Assembly (NCBI GenBank): GCA_024645145.1 | Contig: JAHEGL010000079.1 | Coordinates: 1-16,749, forward strand | DNA length: 16,749 nt | Reading direction: 5' to 3' | DNA from: Planktotalea sp. | GTDB taxonomy: Bacteria > Pseudomonadota > Alphaproteobacteria > Rhodobacterales > Rhodobacteraceae | Shown here: one piece after another, positions 1 through 8,400 of the stretch | How positions within the stretch are numbered: position 1 is the stretch's first letter | Layout: each line of letters opens with the position of its first letter | The notes under the pieces: model-generated | What the model saw: only the letters and a program-made list of their open reading frames with translations | What the model was told of the DNA's origin: nothing | Database searches by the model: none | Position numbers and translations under genes: made by a program

Positions 1-230
1 CACTTGGCGCACCTGTGTGGATTGAAAAAGATGGCAACAACCTGCTGCGCCGCCTGATGGTCGCGCAAGATACCGGCTCTGCTATCAAGGGAGCGCAACG
101 CGCTGACGTGTTCTTTGGAACAGGCGATGAAGCTGGAAAGCAAGCGGGTCGTTTGCGCGACCCGGGCCGCATGGTTGTCCTGATGCCGATTCAGCGCGCG
201 TATGCCTATTTGCCAGAGAACGTGCAGTAA
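1..230 (+). CDS. mltA: Membrane-bound lytic murein transglycosylase A (MltA), C-terminal end only
   Basis: This is the last 75 or so codons of a gene that begins before the window. The readable frame starts at base 3 (LGAPVWIEKDGNNLLRR) and ends with TAA at 228-230. The piece matches the C-terminal 3D ('three-Asp') part of MltA: VAQDTGSAIKG, then RADVFFGTGDEAG, then a GRMVVLMP strand. MltA cleaves the MurNAc-GlcNAc bond of peptidoglycan in the periplasm and leaves 1,6-anhydro-MurNAc ends. The conserved Asp residues of this domain (QDTG and RADVF) are present. The catalytic double-psi beta-barrel and the signal peptide lie outside the window. The Smr gene starts one base after the stop, so the two are very probably co-transcribed. 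Assignment is by motif recognition only. Confidence 0.9.
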   Translation, partial: LGAPVWIEKDGNNLLRRLMVAQDTGSAIKGAQRADVFFGTGDEAGKQAGRLRDPGRMVVLMPIQRAYAYLPENVQ

Positions 231-231
231 G

Positions 232-819
232 ATGTCTCGTAGGCGCGTTAAGCGGGATGAGCTTGATCTTTGGAATCAAGTGGCACGCACGACGGAACGG
301 TTAACACCGCCAAAACGCTCAATCATTGTGGATGCTCCGCTTCAAGAAAAACCAGCAAAGCCGCAAGCGAAACCTATAGCGCCGTTCACGCTGGGCGCGC
401 TACCGACAGCGACACGTGAAATGCGCGATGTCTTGCCCGCATTGAGCGAGCGGTTGCGAAGTGCGCCTGTGCAGATGGACGCGAAATCTTACAAGACTAT
501 GCAACGTGGCAAACTCAAACCCGAAGGACGCATCGACCTTCATGGAATGACAGTCGCGCAAGCGCATCCAGCGCTCATTTCGTTTATTATGTCTGCGCAA
601 TCGTCGGGAAAGCGCCTTGTTCTGGTGATCACTGGTAAAGGTGGCAAGCGCGAAGAATTAGGGGCCATCGCCCCGCAACGCATGGGCGCGCTTAAGCGCC
701 AAGTGCCAATTTGGTTGACTATGGCGCCCGTCTCAACGGCTGTTTTGCAAGTGACAGAAAGCCATGTAAGACATGGTGGGGCAGGGGCGTATTACGTCTA
801 TCTACGCCGCGCTCGGTAG
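232..819 (+). CDS. Smr-domain protein (MutS2 C-terminal-like, putative nucleic-acid nuclease)
   Basis: This 195-residue protein has a low-complexity, basic and Pro-rich N-terminal half (residues 1-95) and a C-terminal Smr domain. The domain shows the family signatures: IDLHGM (residues 101-106), ITGKG (133-137) and HGGAGAYYVYLRR (181-193). Smr domains, also found at the end of MutS2, bind and nick branched or structured DNA, and some act on RNA. The substrate of the stand-alone alphaproteobacterial form is not established. The ATG at 232 was chosen because it follows the mltA stop by one base and gives the usual start MSRRRVKRDELDLW; an earlier in-frame ATG at 202 would lie inside mltA. A ribosome-binding site is weak, which suggests translational coupling to mltA. 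The stop overlaps the end of the convergent MFS gene by 18 bases. Confidence 0.88.
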   Translation: MSRRRVKRDELDLWNQVARTTERLTPPKRSIIVDAPLQEKPAKPQAKPIAPFTLGALPTATREMRDVLPALSERLRSAPVQMDAKSYKTMQRGKLKPEGRIDLHGMTVAQAHPALISFIMSAQSSGKRLVLVITGKGGKREELGAIAPQRMGALKRQVPIWLTMAPVSTAVLQVTESHVRHGGAGAYYVYLRRAR

Positions 820-2022
820 CAATTTGCGCGACGTCGAAACCCCGATCCAGATCGAAAGTGACGTCACAACAAAGTAAATCGCGACCCAGATGTATTGCGT
901 TTCAATTCCGATTCCCAAGTCGATCAAAATGCCTGTTAGCCCTGGCCCAATAGCCGACCCAAGCACCATGACTGCAGCGGCCACCGCCTTAATTGCACCT
1001 AGATGAGCTGTTCCGTAGAATTCTGCCCAGAAGGCCGCGATTAAAGTTGATTGCGCACCTGCTGTTAGGGCCATGAAGAAAAAGCCCCAGCCAAGCCCCA
1101 ACATATGTGTCGCAAAGATTGCAAAAGCCGCAACCATTGGGAGCTGGTGGAACGGCAGCAATCTCGCTGTGCCAAAACGATCCACTAATGCCCCAATTGC
1201 GATCATTGCGATGACGGTGATGACTGTGAAAAATGGAAAATAGCTCACCATTTGCAACGTACTGATCCCAATGACTGTGGAATAGTGCACCTGATGAAAG
1301 AAAAAGGCGGTATTGAAAGCCGACGGGCCAAGAATGGCGGGCACCATAAGCCAGAAAAGTGGATGGCGGAGCATATCTTTGCGGTTCCAATGAAGTCCGC
1401 GCATCCCAAGACTGTCATTGCTTTGAGCCATGGATGCGGGTGTGCGCTCTTTCGCCAAAAGGGTGAGCAGAATAGGAACCCCAAGCAAGGCGATACCAGC
1501 GCAAAGGATCCAAATCACATGCCAGTCCAGAAGGGTCATCAAGGCGACAACCGCAATCGGAAGGAAGGCTTGCCCAATTGAAAAGCCAAGCGCTGCGATT
1601 GAAAGTGCACGCCCACGCGTTGCAACAAACCAGCGCGCCATTGCGACAGAGGCGATATGACTCATCATGCCTTGCCCCGTCAGACGAAGGGCGAAGATTA
1701 CAAATGGCAAAAGCCAGAGCCAAGGATTAAACGCCATGGCCAAACAGGCCATCGAAAGCGCAACAAGGGACAGCGCACCCAGAGTACGCACGCGAAAAAT
1801 GTCAGCTTGGCGACCTGCCCAAACCATCACAATCGCAGACGCGGTGGTACCAACTGTATACATGGAACCCCAACCACCGTGGCTAAGGTTGAACGCGCTT
1901 TGAATATCAGCTGCAAAAAGAGCGATGAAGAAAGTTTGCCCAAAGCTGGACAGATAGGTCAAAAGGACACCGGCACTTAGCCATCTGACATTCTCGCGCA
2001 GATAGACTGCAAGTTCGTTCAC
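802..2022 (-). CDS. Major facilitator superfamily (MFS) transporter
   Basis: This 406-residue inner-membrane protein shows about 12 hydrophobic segments by eye, arranged as two six-helix halves. The first is near residues 14-38 and the last ends at about residue 395. A loop of about 45 residues (roughly 190-230, with ERTPASMAQSNDS) lies between the halves. MFS features include AGRQADIFRVRTLGA after helix 2 (the motif-A position) and RWFVATRGRALS in the helix 4-5 loop. The substrate cannot be read from sequence; the pattern resembles the monocarboxylate/uncharacterised permease branch. The start is a GTG at 2022, just six bases after the hslU stop, which suggests co-transcription with the protease operon. 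No strong Shine-Dalgarno is seen. A later start would remove helix 1. The gene ends inside the 3' end of the convergent Smr gene. Confidence 0.85.
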   Translation of the reverse strand: MNELAVYLRENVRWLSAGVLLTYLSSFGQTFFIALFAADIQSAFNLSHGGWGSMYTVGTTASAIVMVWAGRQADIFRVRTLGALSLVALSMACLAMAFNPWLWLLPFVIFALRLTGQGMMSHIASVAMARWFVATRGRALSIAALGFSIGQAFLPIAVVALMTLLDWHVIWILCAGIALLGVPILLTLLAKERTPASMAQSNDSLGMRGLHWNRKDMLRHPLFWLMVPAILGPSAFNTAFFFHQVHYSTVIGISTLQMVSYFPFFTVITVIAMIAIGALVDRFGTARLLPFHQLPMVAAFAIFATHMLGLGWGFFFMALTAGAQSTLIAAFWAEFYGTAHLGAIKAVAAAVMVLGSAIGPGLTGILIDLGIGIETQYIWVAIYFVVTSLSIWIGVSTSRKLLPSAA

Positions 2023-2028
2023 GCGGCG

Positions 2029-3336
2029 CTACAGGACATAGCGGGAGACGTCAGTAGAGCGGGATAGTTCGCCTAAATAAGCCTCTACAAAAGCGGAATC
2101 GACTGAAATCGTTTCGCCGCCACGATCTGGTGCAGTGAAGGACAGTTTCTCAAACACGCGCTCAAGGACTGTATAAAGCCGCCGCGCGCCAATGTTTTCG
2201 ACGCTCTGATTAACCTCTGCTGCGATCTTCGCCAATGCGGCGATACCATCGTCTGTGAATGAGACGATCACCTCTTCAGTTTGCATCAACGCCGTATACT
2301 GGCGCGTCAACGCGTTGTCTGTTTCTGTCAGAATGCGAACAAAGTCCTCTTCCGTCAGTGCGCGCAATTCAACGCGGATCGGCAAGCGACCCTGAAGTTC
2401 TGGCAACAGATCAGAGGGTTTTGCGATGTGAAACGCGCCGGACGCGATAAACAGGATATGATCTGTTTTCACAGGGCCATGTTTAGTACTGACGACTGTG
2501 CCCTCAATCAAAGGAAGCAAGTCGCGCTGCACACCTTCGCGGGACACATCGCCACCACGTGCATCGGCGCGGGTGCAGACTTTGTCGATCTCATCAAGGA
2601 AGACGATGCCGTTCTGCTCCACCGCTTCAAGCGCAGCGCGCGTGACGCCTTCATCATCAAGAAGTTTGTCTGCTTCATCGCCAATCAGAACATCATAGCT
2701 TTCTGAAACGGTCATTTTCTTGAGCGTTGTGCGTCCACCCATTGCTTTGCCAAACAGATCACCAATGTTCATCATGCCCATGTTAGAGCCTGGTTGACCC
2801 GGTATTTCGAAACCCGACATAGGGTTCGAGGTATCCGCGACCTCCAGCTCGATCACTGTGTTATCCAGCTCACCTGAGCGCAGTTTTTTGCGGAACATTT
2901 CACGCGTTGCATCGCGCGCACCTTCGCCAGCGATGGCTTCGATCACGCGCTCTTCGGCGGCGGCTTCTGCTTTGGATTTCACGTCCTCGCGCATATATTC
3001 GCGGGTTTCACTAATCGCATTTTCAACGAGATCACGAACAATCTGCTCCACATCGCGACCTACGTAACCAACTTCAGTAAACTTGGTCGCTTCAACTTTA
3101 ATAAAGGGCGCGCGAGCGAGTTTGGCGAGGCGACGGCTGATTTCGGTTTTACCAACACCAGTCGGCCCGATCATTAAGATATTCTTTGGATAAACCTCGT
3201 CACGTAGATCATCCGCCAACTGCTTGCGGCGCCAGCGATTGCGCAGCGCGACAGCGACGGCGCGCTTTGCGTCGTTTTGGCCGATGATAAAGCGATCCAG
3301 CTCGGATACGATTTCGCGGGGGGTGAGGTCGGTCAT
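2029..3336 (-). CDS. hslU: ATP-dependent protease ATPase subunit HslU (ClpY)
   Basis: HslU is the AAA+ unfoldase ring of the HslVU (ClpYQ) protease. It unfolds proteins with ATP and feeds them to HslV in the cytoplasm. The 435-residue length is normal for the family. Visible motifs are Walker A GPTGVGKT (57-64), pore loop GYVG (90-93), an intermediate I-domain at about 105-225, Walker B VFLDEIDK (245-252), the sensor-2 region [12 protein letters not shown], and the C-terminal tail DVSRYVL, which docks between HslV subunits. The ATG at 3336 is chosen for the typical start [10 protein letters not shown] and a GGAG site eight bases upstream (3345-3348). It overlaps the stop of the preceding membrane-protein gene as ATGA. 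The frame stays open 70 codons further upstream, but that part lies inside the neighbouring gene and is not HslU-like. Confidence 0.98.
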   Translation of the reverse strand: MTDLTPREIVSELDRFIIGQNDAKRAVAVALRNRWRRKQLADDLRDEVYPKNILMIGPTGVGKTEISRRLAKLARAPFIKVEATKFTEVGYVGRDVEQIVRDLVENAISETREYMREDVKSKAEAAAEERVIEAIAGEGARDATREMFRKKLRSGELDNTVIELEVADTSNPMSGFEIPGQPGSNMGMMNIGDLFGKAMGGRTTLKKMTVSESYDVLIGDEADKLLDDEGVTRAALEAVEQNGIVFLDEIDKVCTRADARGGDVSREGVQRDLLPLIEGTVVSTKHGPVKTDHILFIASGAFHIAKPSDLLPELQGRLPIRVELRALTEEDFVRILTETDNALTRQYTALMQTEEVIVSFTDDGIAALAKIAAEVNQSVENIGARRLYTVLERVFEKLSFTAPDRGGETISVDSAFVEAYLGELSRSTDVSRYVL

Positions 3337-4403
3337 AGTGAAGTCTCCGTCAGTCCCCATGGGGGTAATTTGTCTTTGCCGGGAAAGCTGGGCAATGCAT
3401 TCATAATACGCGCGCGCAGCCCTTCCCATTTCGCGCCAAGGAATACGAGACCAAGGCCAAGGATGAAAATAACGATTGCTGCGTTTCCATCCAGAACGGT
3501 GATCGCAATCGCAACGATGTAGCCGATGCCTGCCACCAGAAAACAACGGCGATCAATGATCATCGCGAAGATCGCCATGGCAGCGAGTAAAGCGAGCAAG
3601 ATGATCTGCCCAGCGACACCGCCGCTCTCAAAAAGCGTAAGGGCAATGGTGCTTACGATCGCAGGGGCGGCAATCACATGCAGCCAGAAACCAGCAGACG
3701 CACGGCGCGTAACGCGGTGAGGGTCTGAAATGTCAAATCGCAACGCAATAGCAAGACCAATGAGGCCAAGCACAATAGTGATCAAAGCAAAAGGACCGTC
3801 ATTCGTAAGCATGAACAGATCATTCGGGCTGGGCGTGTCAGCCCCGCCTTGGACGAACAAAGCACCGATGCCTGCGAATACACCAAGTGCGATGAAAAAC
3901 ATCGCTACGGGAATTCTGAAGACATAATAGAAGACGGCAAGCAGCAGTGTAGAAAGACCCACTGCTAGAGCAATCGTAGAAGCCCCACTTTGTCCTAAGA
4001 GATTGGCCAGACTGGCACCAATTTGTAGCCAACTCAATCCCATCAGAATGACAAGCATGATCGAGGGTGCAACCATGCGGCGTTGCAATGTGAAATAGCG
4101 CGCGAGAGCATAGGTAACGATGACTGAAATGACGCCATAAACCAGCGCACTGCCATTGGCATTGTCAGACAGGAACGAATTGATCCCCGTCAGCCCCATC
4201 CAACCTGAATATAGGATGACCAGACCAATCACGATGAACACTTCGTTAAAGCCGCGGAACAGCTCGAACGGCTCATCAAGCCCGTCCATGTTTTCACGCG
4301 TGCCACGACGACTATCAGCCAGTGCCATAAGTGAGGCAGCTTGTGGTTCTGTTAAGATGTTGGAGGCAACAGCAGCGCGAATGTCATCTTTATCAAGGCT
4401 CAT
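3333..4403 (-). CDS. Uncharacterised multi-pass membrane protein lodged between hslV and hslU
   Basis: This is a 356-residue protein of unknown function. The N-terminal 50 residues are soluble ([18 protein letters not shown], then [16 protein letters not shown]), a short helical segment resembling the N-terminal part of DUF2157-type membrane proteins; that likeness is tentative. About ten hydrophobic helices follow, from residue 55 or so to about 325, and a short basic cytoplasmic-looking tail ends in [11 protein letters not shown] see no transporter signature, catalytic motif or metal site. The ATG at 4403 overlaps the hslV stop (ATGA), and its own stop overlaps the hslU start (ATGA), so translation of all three genes is probably coupled. 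The frame is open 15 codons upstream inside hslV, but that start is unlikely. The position suggests, but does not prove, a link with envelope stress or with the protease. Confidence 0.85.
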   Translation of the reverse strand: MSLDKDDIRAAVASNILTEPQAASLMALADSRRGTRENMDGLDEPFELFRGFNEVFIVIGLVILYSGWMGLTGINSFLSDNANGSALVYGVISVIVTYALARYFTLQRRMVAPSIMLVILMGLSWLQIGASLANLLGQSGASTIALAVGLSTLLLAVFYYVFRIPVAMFFIALGVFAGIGALFVQGGADTPSPNDLFMLTNDGPFALITIVLGLIGLAIALRFDISDPHRVTRRASAGFWLHVIAAPAIVSTIALTLFESGGVAGQIILLALLAAMAIFAMIIDRRCFLVAGIGYIVAIAITVLDGNAAIVIFILGLGLVFLGAKWEGLRARIMNALPSFPGKDKLPPWGLTETSL

Positions 4404-4957
4404 GCTTTTATCGTTTCCACGGTCAAACGCCCGTTTGTGTAAACGCAAATATCAGATGCAATCGCCATAGCTTTGCGTGCGATATCTTCCGCATTCTGAT
4501 CGCTGTCCATCAAAGCACGCGCAGCAGCGAGTGCAAAGTTACCACCAGAGCCAATCGCAGTGACGTCATGCTCAGGCTCCAGGACATCGCCAGCGCCTGT
4601 TATGACGAACAGGTCTTTGCCGTCGGTGACGATCAACATCGCCTCGAGCTTTTGAAGGTATTTATCAGTGCGCCAGTCCTTGGCGAGCTCAACAGAGGCC
4701 CGCGCGAGTTGACCGGGTGTTGCTTCCAGCTTTGCTTCCAAACGCTCAAGCAATGTGAAAGCATCCGCAGTAGAGCCAGCAAACCCAGCGACAACATCAT
4801 ATCCACCAGGCGACAAACGGCGCACTTTCTTCGCAGTGCCCTTAATCACAGTCGGTCCAAGAGATACCTGACCATCGCCTGCAATCACAACTTCGCCACC
4901 TTTGCGCACGCCGATAATCGTGGTGCCGTGCCAGCCGGGGAATTCATCGCTGCTCAT
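4400..4957 (-). CDS. hslV: ATP-dependent protease peptidase subunit HslV (ClpQ)
   Basis: HslV is the proteasome-like peptidase of HslVU. It forms a dodecamer whose N-terminal threonine is the nucleophile. The 185-residue product begins [20 protein letters not shown]. The catalytic threonine should be Thr12, the first of the TT pair, so an 11-residue propeptide must be removed; E. coli HslV needs only Met removal. Other family features are [12 protein letters not shown], the [10 protein letters not shown] helix, [12 protein letters not shown], and the C-terminal [11 protein letters not shown] region. The ATG at 4957 has a good AGGAG site at 4965-4969, seven bases away. A heat-shock-type promoter lies just upstream. 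This is the first gene of the hslV - membrane protein - hslU - MFS unit. Confidence 0.98.
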   Translation of the reverse strand: MSSDEFPGWHGTTIIGVRKGGEVVIAGDGQVSLGPTVIKGTAKKVRRLSPGGYDVVAGFAGSTADAFTLLERLEAKLEATPGQLARASVELAKDWRTDKYLQKLEAMLIVTDGKDLFVITGAGDVLEPEHDVTAIGSGGNFALAAARALMDSDQNAEDIARKAMAIASDICVYTNGRLTVETIKA

Positions 4958-4984
4958 GGGCTCTCTCCTGATTTGTTAGTGACT

Positions 4985-5013
4985 ATATGGAGGGGTGGGC
5001 GGCATGGTGCAAG
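4985..5013 (-). promoter_or_regulatory. Putative sigma-32 (RpoH) heat-shock promoter of hslV
   Basis: Read on the minus strand, CTTGCA (5013-5008) is followed after 15 bases by CTCCATAT (4992-4985). The E. coli RpoH consensus is CTTGAA, a spacer of about 13-17, and CCCCATnT. The -35 element matches five of six positions and the -10 element matches the CCATnT core fully. The bases just upstream (CCTCTTT) also resemble the pyrimidine run often seen before CTTGAA. Transcription would start near 4977-4979, leaving a leader of about 20 bases that contains the AGGAG site at 4965-4969. HslVU is a classic RpoH target, so the site fits its gene. Prediction from pattern only. Confidence 0.7.
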
Positions 5014-5023
5014 AAAGAGGGGC

Positions 5024-5057
5024 AAAAAAGCAAAAGGGCGCACCAGTGGCACGCCCT
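5024..5057 (-). terminator. Intrinsic terminator after trxA
   Basis: On the minus strand, AGGGCG (5057-5052) pairs with CGCCCT (5040-5035). Inner pairing of GCC with GGT closes the helix around a small ACT loop. The 3' arm runs into TTTTGCTTTTTTG (5035-5023), a broken but clear T tract. It lies 23 bases past the trxA stop and upstream of the hslV promoter, so it should end the tsaE-to-trxA operon and isolate the heat-shock unit. Confidence 0.8.
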
Positions 5058-5079
5058 CTCGTAAATCAAATGATCCGAT

Positions 5080-5400
5080 TTAGATCGATTCATCGATCCA
5101 GCTTTGCAAAGCGGCCTTTGGGGCAGCGCCTGCGCGGTTGGAAACAACTTCGCCGTCTTTGAAGATGAACAGCGCAGGAATACCGCGCACGCCCATTGCT
5201 GCTGCGGAGTTCGGGTTGGAGTCGACATCGACTTTCACGACCTTAACCTTTTCGCCGTATTCAGCGGACAATTCTTCCAGCGCTGGGCCGATTTGCTTGC
5301 AAGGGCCACACCATTCTGCCCAAAAGTCGACAACGACTGGAACGGAGGAATTTTTGACTTCAGCGTCAAATGTGGCGTCGGTAACGGCAACAGTAGCCAT
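5080..5400 (-). CDS. trxA: Thioredoxin 1
   Basis: This 106-residue cytoplasmic thioredoxin reduces disulfides in client proteins and is recycled by thioredoxin reductase. The active site is WCGPC with the redox pair Cys31 and Cys34. The preceding VVVDFWAEW strand, the buried Asp25 and the cis-proline loop GIPALF (Pro75) are all present. Length and motifs match typical TrxA. The ATG at 5400 has a strong AGGAG site (5408-5412) seven bases upstream. It follows addA by 45 bases and is the last gene before the terminator at 5024-5057. Placement behind addA is, from memory, common in Rhodobacterales. Confidence 0.97.
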   Translation of the reverse strand: MATVAVTDATFDAEVKNSSVPVVVDFWAEWCGPCKQIGPALEELSAEYGEKVKVVKVDVDSNPNSAAAMGVRGIPALFIFKDGEVVSNRAGAAPKAALQSWIDESI

Positions 5401-5445
5401 GGGGCGTCTCCTAGGGAATATCGCGGTAAATCTAGATATGCAAAC

Positions 5446-8400
5446 CTAGGTATTGGGGGTCGCGCCGTCAAGGCGCATAGATGCGCCCACCCTTTGGATT
5501 GCTGCAGCGGTTAAATCTGCATTTAGTTCCATCAGACTAGCGGTGCCCGTCCAAACAATCGCTGTGCGTATGTTTCTCTGAGGATAAATCTTTGTCAAAG
5601 CAGCGCTGTATGCCCCCATTTGACGAAGCAAGCCTTCGGGGCATGCATTCGCAGTCTCGGGAATTGCGGCGTTGGTTTTGAAGTCAATTGCCCAGATATC
5701 TTTGTCGTTCACGATCAGGCGATCAATGATGCCGTAGAGCGGTTTTTCTGAAAGTTCCGAAAGCTGTGCGGTGATTGGCACTTCTGACAGGGTGCCCTGA
5801 TCAAAGATAAATGACAGGTGCGGCGCGTTGATGACATTTGCGGCCTCAGAGACATACGCTTCAGTGTTCGTCAGATCGGGAAGCAAAGCGTCAGCGATAT
5901 TGCTCCAGTGATCTTGCGGCGTTTGCGCAAAATGCTCGATGAGCAAATGGATCTGCATTCCTCGTAGTTTCGCTGCTTCTTCATCAAGAGCAGTCTCGCT
6001 CGGTAGCGCTTTTGCACCACCCAGATCAGAAGGGCTGATGCTGGCTTTGCTTTCTTCGACCGCATCAGTCACTTCACAAAAAATAGGCTCTAATATTAAA
6101 GTTTCTTGTGCCAAAGCAGGCGTTGTCATCTGTTCATCCGCTCCCCAAGGAACCGGTTCAATTCGGATGCCACGACCAAATCCAAAGTCATGCTCCACAT
6201 GTGGGCGTTCGCGCGCAGCGGCGCTGACCATGCCGTACCAGCTGTCTTCATCACTTTTACCAAGGTCGCCTGCGGCACCAAGGATCAACCATTTCTCTGC
6301 GCGGGTCATCGCGACATACAAAAGGCGCATGCGTTCTTCGGCTTGGCGTTCTTCGCGCTGGGCCTTGGCGGCAAGCACATTGGCGGGCGCACCCTCATTT
6401 CGCACGTTCCAGCCAACGAGATCGTTCATCTCGATTAATGAACCACCGTTTGGGCTGCGCCGCTTTTGTGTTTCAGGCATTATGACAATCGGCGATTCCA
6501 GACCTTTTGAACCATGCACCGTCATTACGCGAATTTCGTCGCGATCCTGACTAAGCTGGCGTTTGATTGTCAGATCATCGGTTTCCATCCATGTCAGAAA
6601 CCCTGTCAGTGACGGAATGCGTGAGCGCTCGAACGACAGTGCTTGTGCGAGCAAAGCGTCGATGCCGTCTTCTGCCTCCCGACCCAGCCGTCCAATAAAA
6701 CGACGTCGCCCTTCATGGCGCGTTAAAACGCGTTCGATCAGATCATAGGGGCGTAGAAAGTCTGCTTTTTTGCGCAAATCTTCGAGCAGTTCGAACACTT
6801 CTGGATGTTGATCTTTTTGATTGCGCAATTCTTGCCAAAGGAAACGTGCGTCACGTCCTTGGGCAAGATCAAAGAGCTGCTTTTCGCTCCACCCAATCAG
6901 TGGCGATTTAAGCGCCACAGCAAGGGAATAATCATCCTCGGGTGTTGCAAGAAAACTGAGCAGGGCTTGCAAATCGCGCACGGCCATTTCCGCACCAACC
7001 TTTAAGCGATCAGCACCCGCTATAGGCAGACCAGCCGTTTTGCATGCGCGGATGATTTCTTCAAACAGATCAGAGCGACGCTGAACAAGGATCAAAATGT
7101 CGCCTGCACGTACTTTGCGAAACCCATCTTTGTCATGAATCGTTTCACCATAGAGACCAGTCATCCGCTTGATTTCATCCGCGATGCGCTGGGCCATCAA
7201 AACGGTTTCGTCATTTTCGCTTAGCTTATCGACCGTGTCAGACCAATTTCCCGGCTCTTGTTTCTCGGACTTATCGATCGCGGGCCAAATATCGATACGA
7301 CCCGGCGGTCCGCCCTCAAACGCGAGGTGGGTAGAGCTGGCAAAACCGGCGGCGGCATGTCCTTCGAATGTCTTGTCGACAAGCTCCAGAATACATTGGG
7401 CAGAGCGGAAAGAGTAATGCAGTTCTGCATCAACAAGTGGCGTGTTCGTGGGGCGCAAACGGGTGTCAAACTCGCTGCGCATACGATCAAACTCACGCGG
7501 GTCCGCCCCCTGGAATGAATAGATCGACTGCTTTTTGTCGCCTACAACGAAAATGGTGCGCGGAACCTCGTCGCGTGCTCCCTCTCCAGCGGTGATTTCA
7601 GAGGTGAGCCGTTCAATCACATCCCATTGCGTTGGGCTAGTGTCTTGTGCCTCGTCGACAAGGATATGATCGATGCCACCGTCGAGTTTATAAAGCACCC
7701 ATTGCGCCATTTCGGAATTTGCAAGCAAGTCGCGCGTTTTCAGAATGAGGTCATCAAAATCAAGCCATCCGCGTGCTTGTTTGCTTGCCTCATATCGATT
7801 GAGAAACGCCGCAGCAAAATGGTTCAGATGAAGTGTCTTTTGCACAGCGGCGAGTTTGAGTCGCGATGTGCGTGCTGCTTCAACCCGCAGGATCCAAGCA
7901 TCGAGCGCGTCTTGATGGGCGACGAAATTCTTTTGTGCACCTTTTGCTGGAATCTTGCCAACCTTCGCACTGCCATCTTTTTTCAGCAAAAAAGCGTCTT
8001 CTAAAATGGGCAGTGCGCCCGCATCGAGGGACGTAATCAAGGTTAACTTATCGGCCAATTCGACGTCTCGAACACCGGACGTTTTAAGCAAGTTAATAAG
8101 CGCTGTTAGTAGCTCTGCCTCACCCCCCAAAAAAACAGCGCTGGCGATCTTATCGTCGCTCAAGTCAGAGGCAACGTCGTAGGCATGAAACACGGCACTG
8201 TCATCTGGCGGCGTGAGCAAAGCGCTGCGATGGCGTACGATTTCACCGCTGAGTTCTGTCAAATCATAGGCACCTGTGACGGTCGCGAGATCAACGATCA
8301 ACGGCGCGTCGGCGCTGGCTGCCATGTCTTCGATGATCTCTTCACGCAATAAGTCCGCGGCGCGCTCTTCCATCTCTGCGAACTGGGGCGATACGTTTGC

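Noticed and set aside
2281..2706. 141-codon plus-strand open frame opposite hslU
   Set aside because: Antisense to well-conserved hslU codons, without recognisable domain or start signals.
3337..3546. A 70-codon N-terminal extension of hslU
   Set aside because: It overlaps the membrane-protein gene, is not HslU-like, and a good start with GGAG exists at 3336.
4331..5083. A 250-codon plus-strand open frame covering hslV and the trxA-hslV gap
   Set aside because: It runs antisense to hslV, a clear gene, and its translation (many Cys, Arg and Ser, no domain) looks like an out-of-frame shadow.
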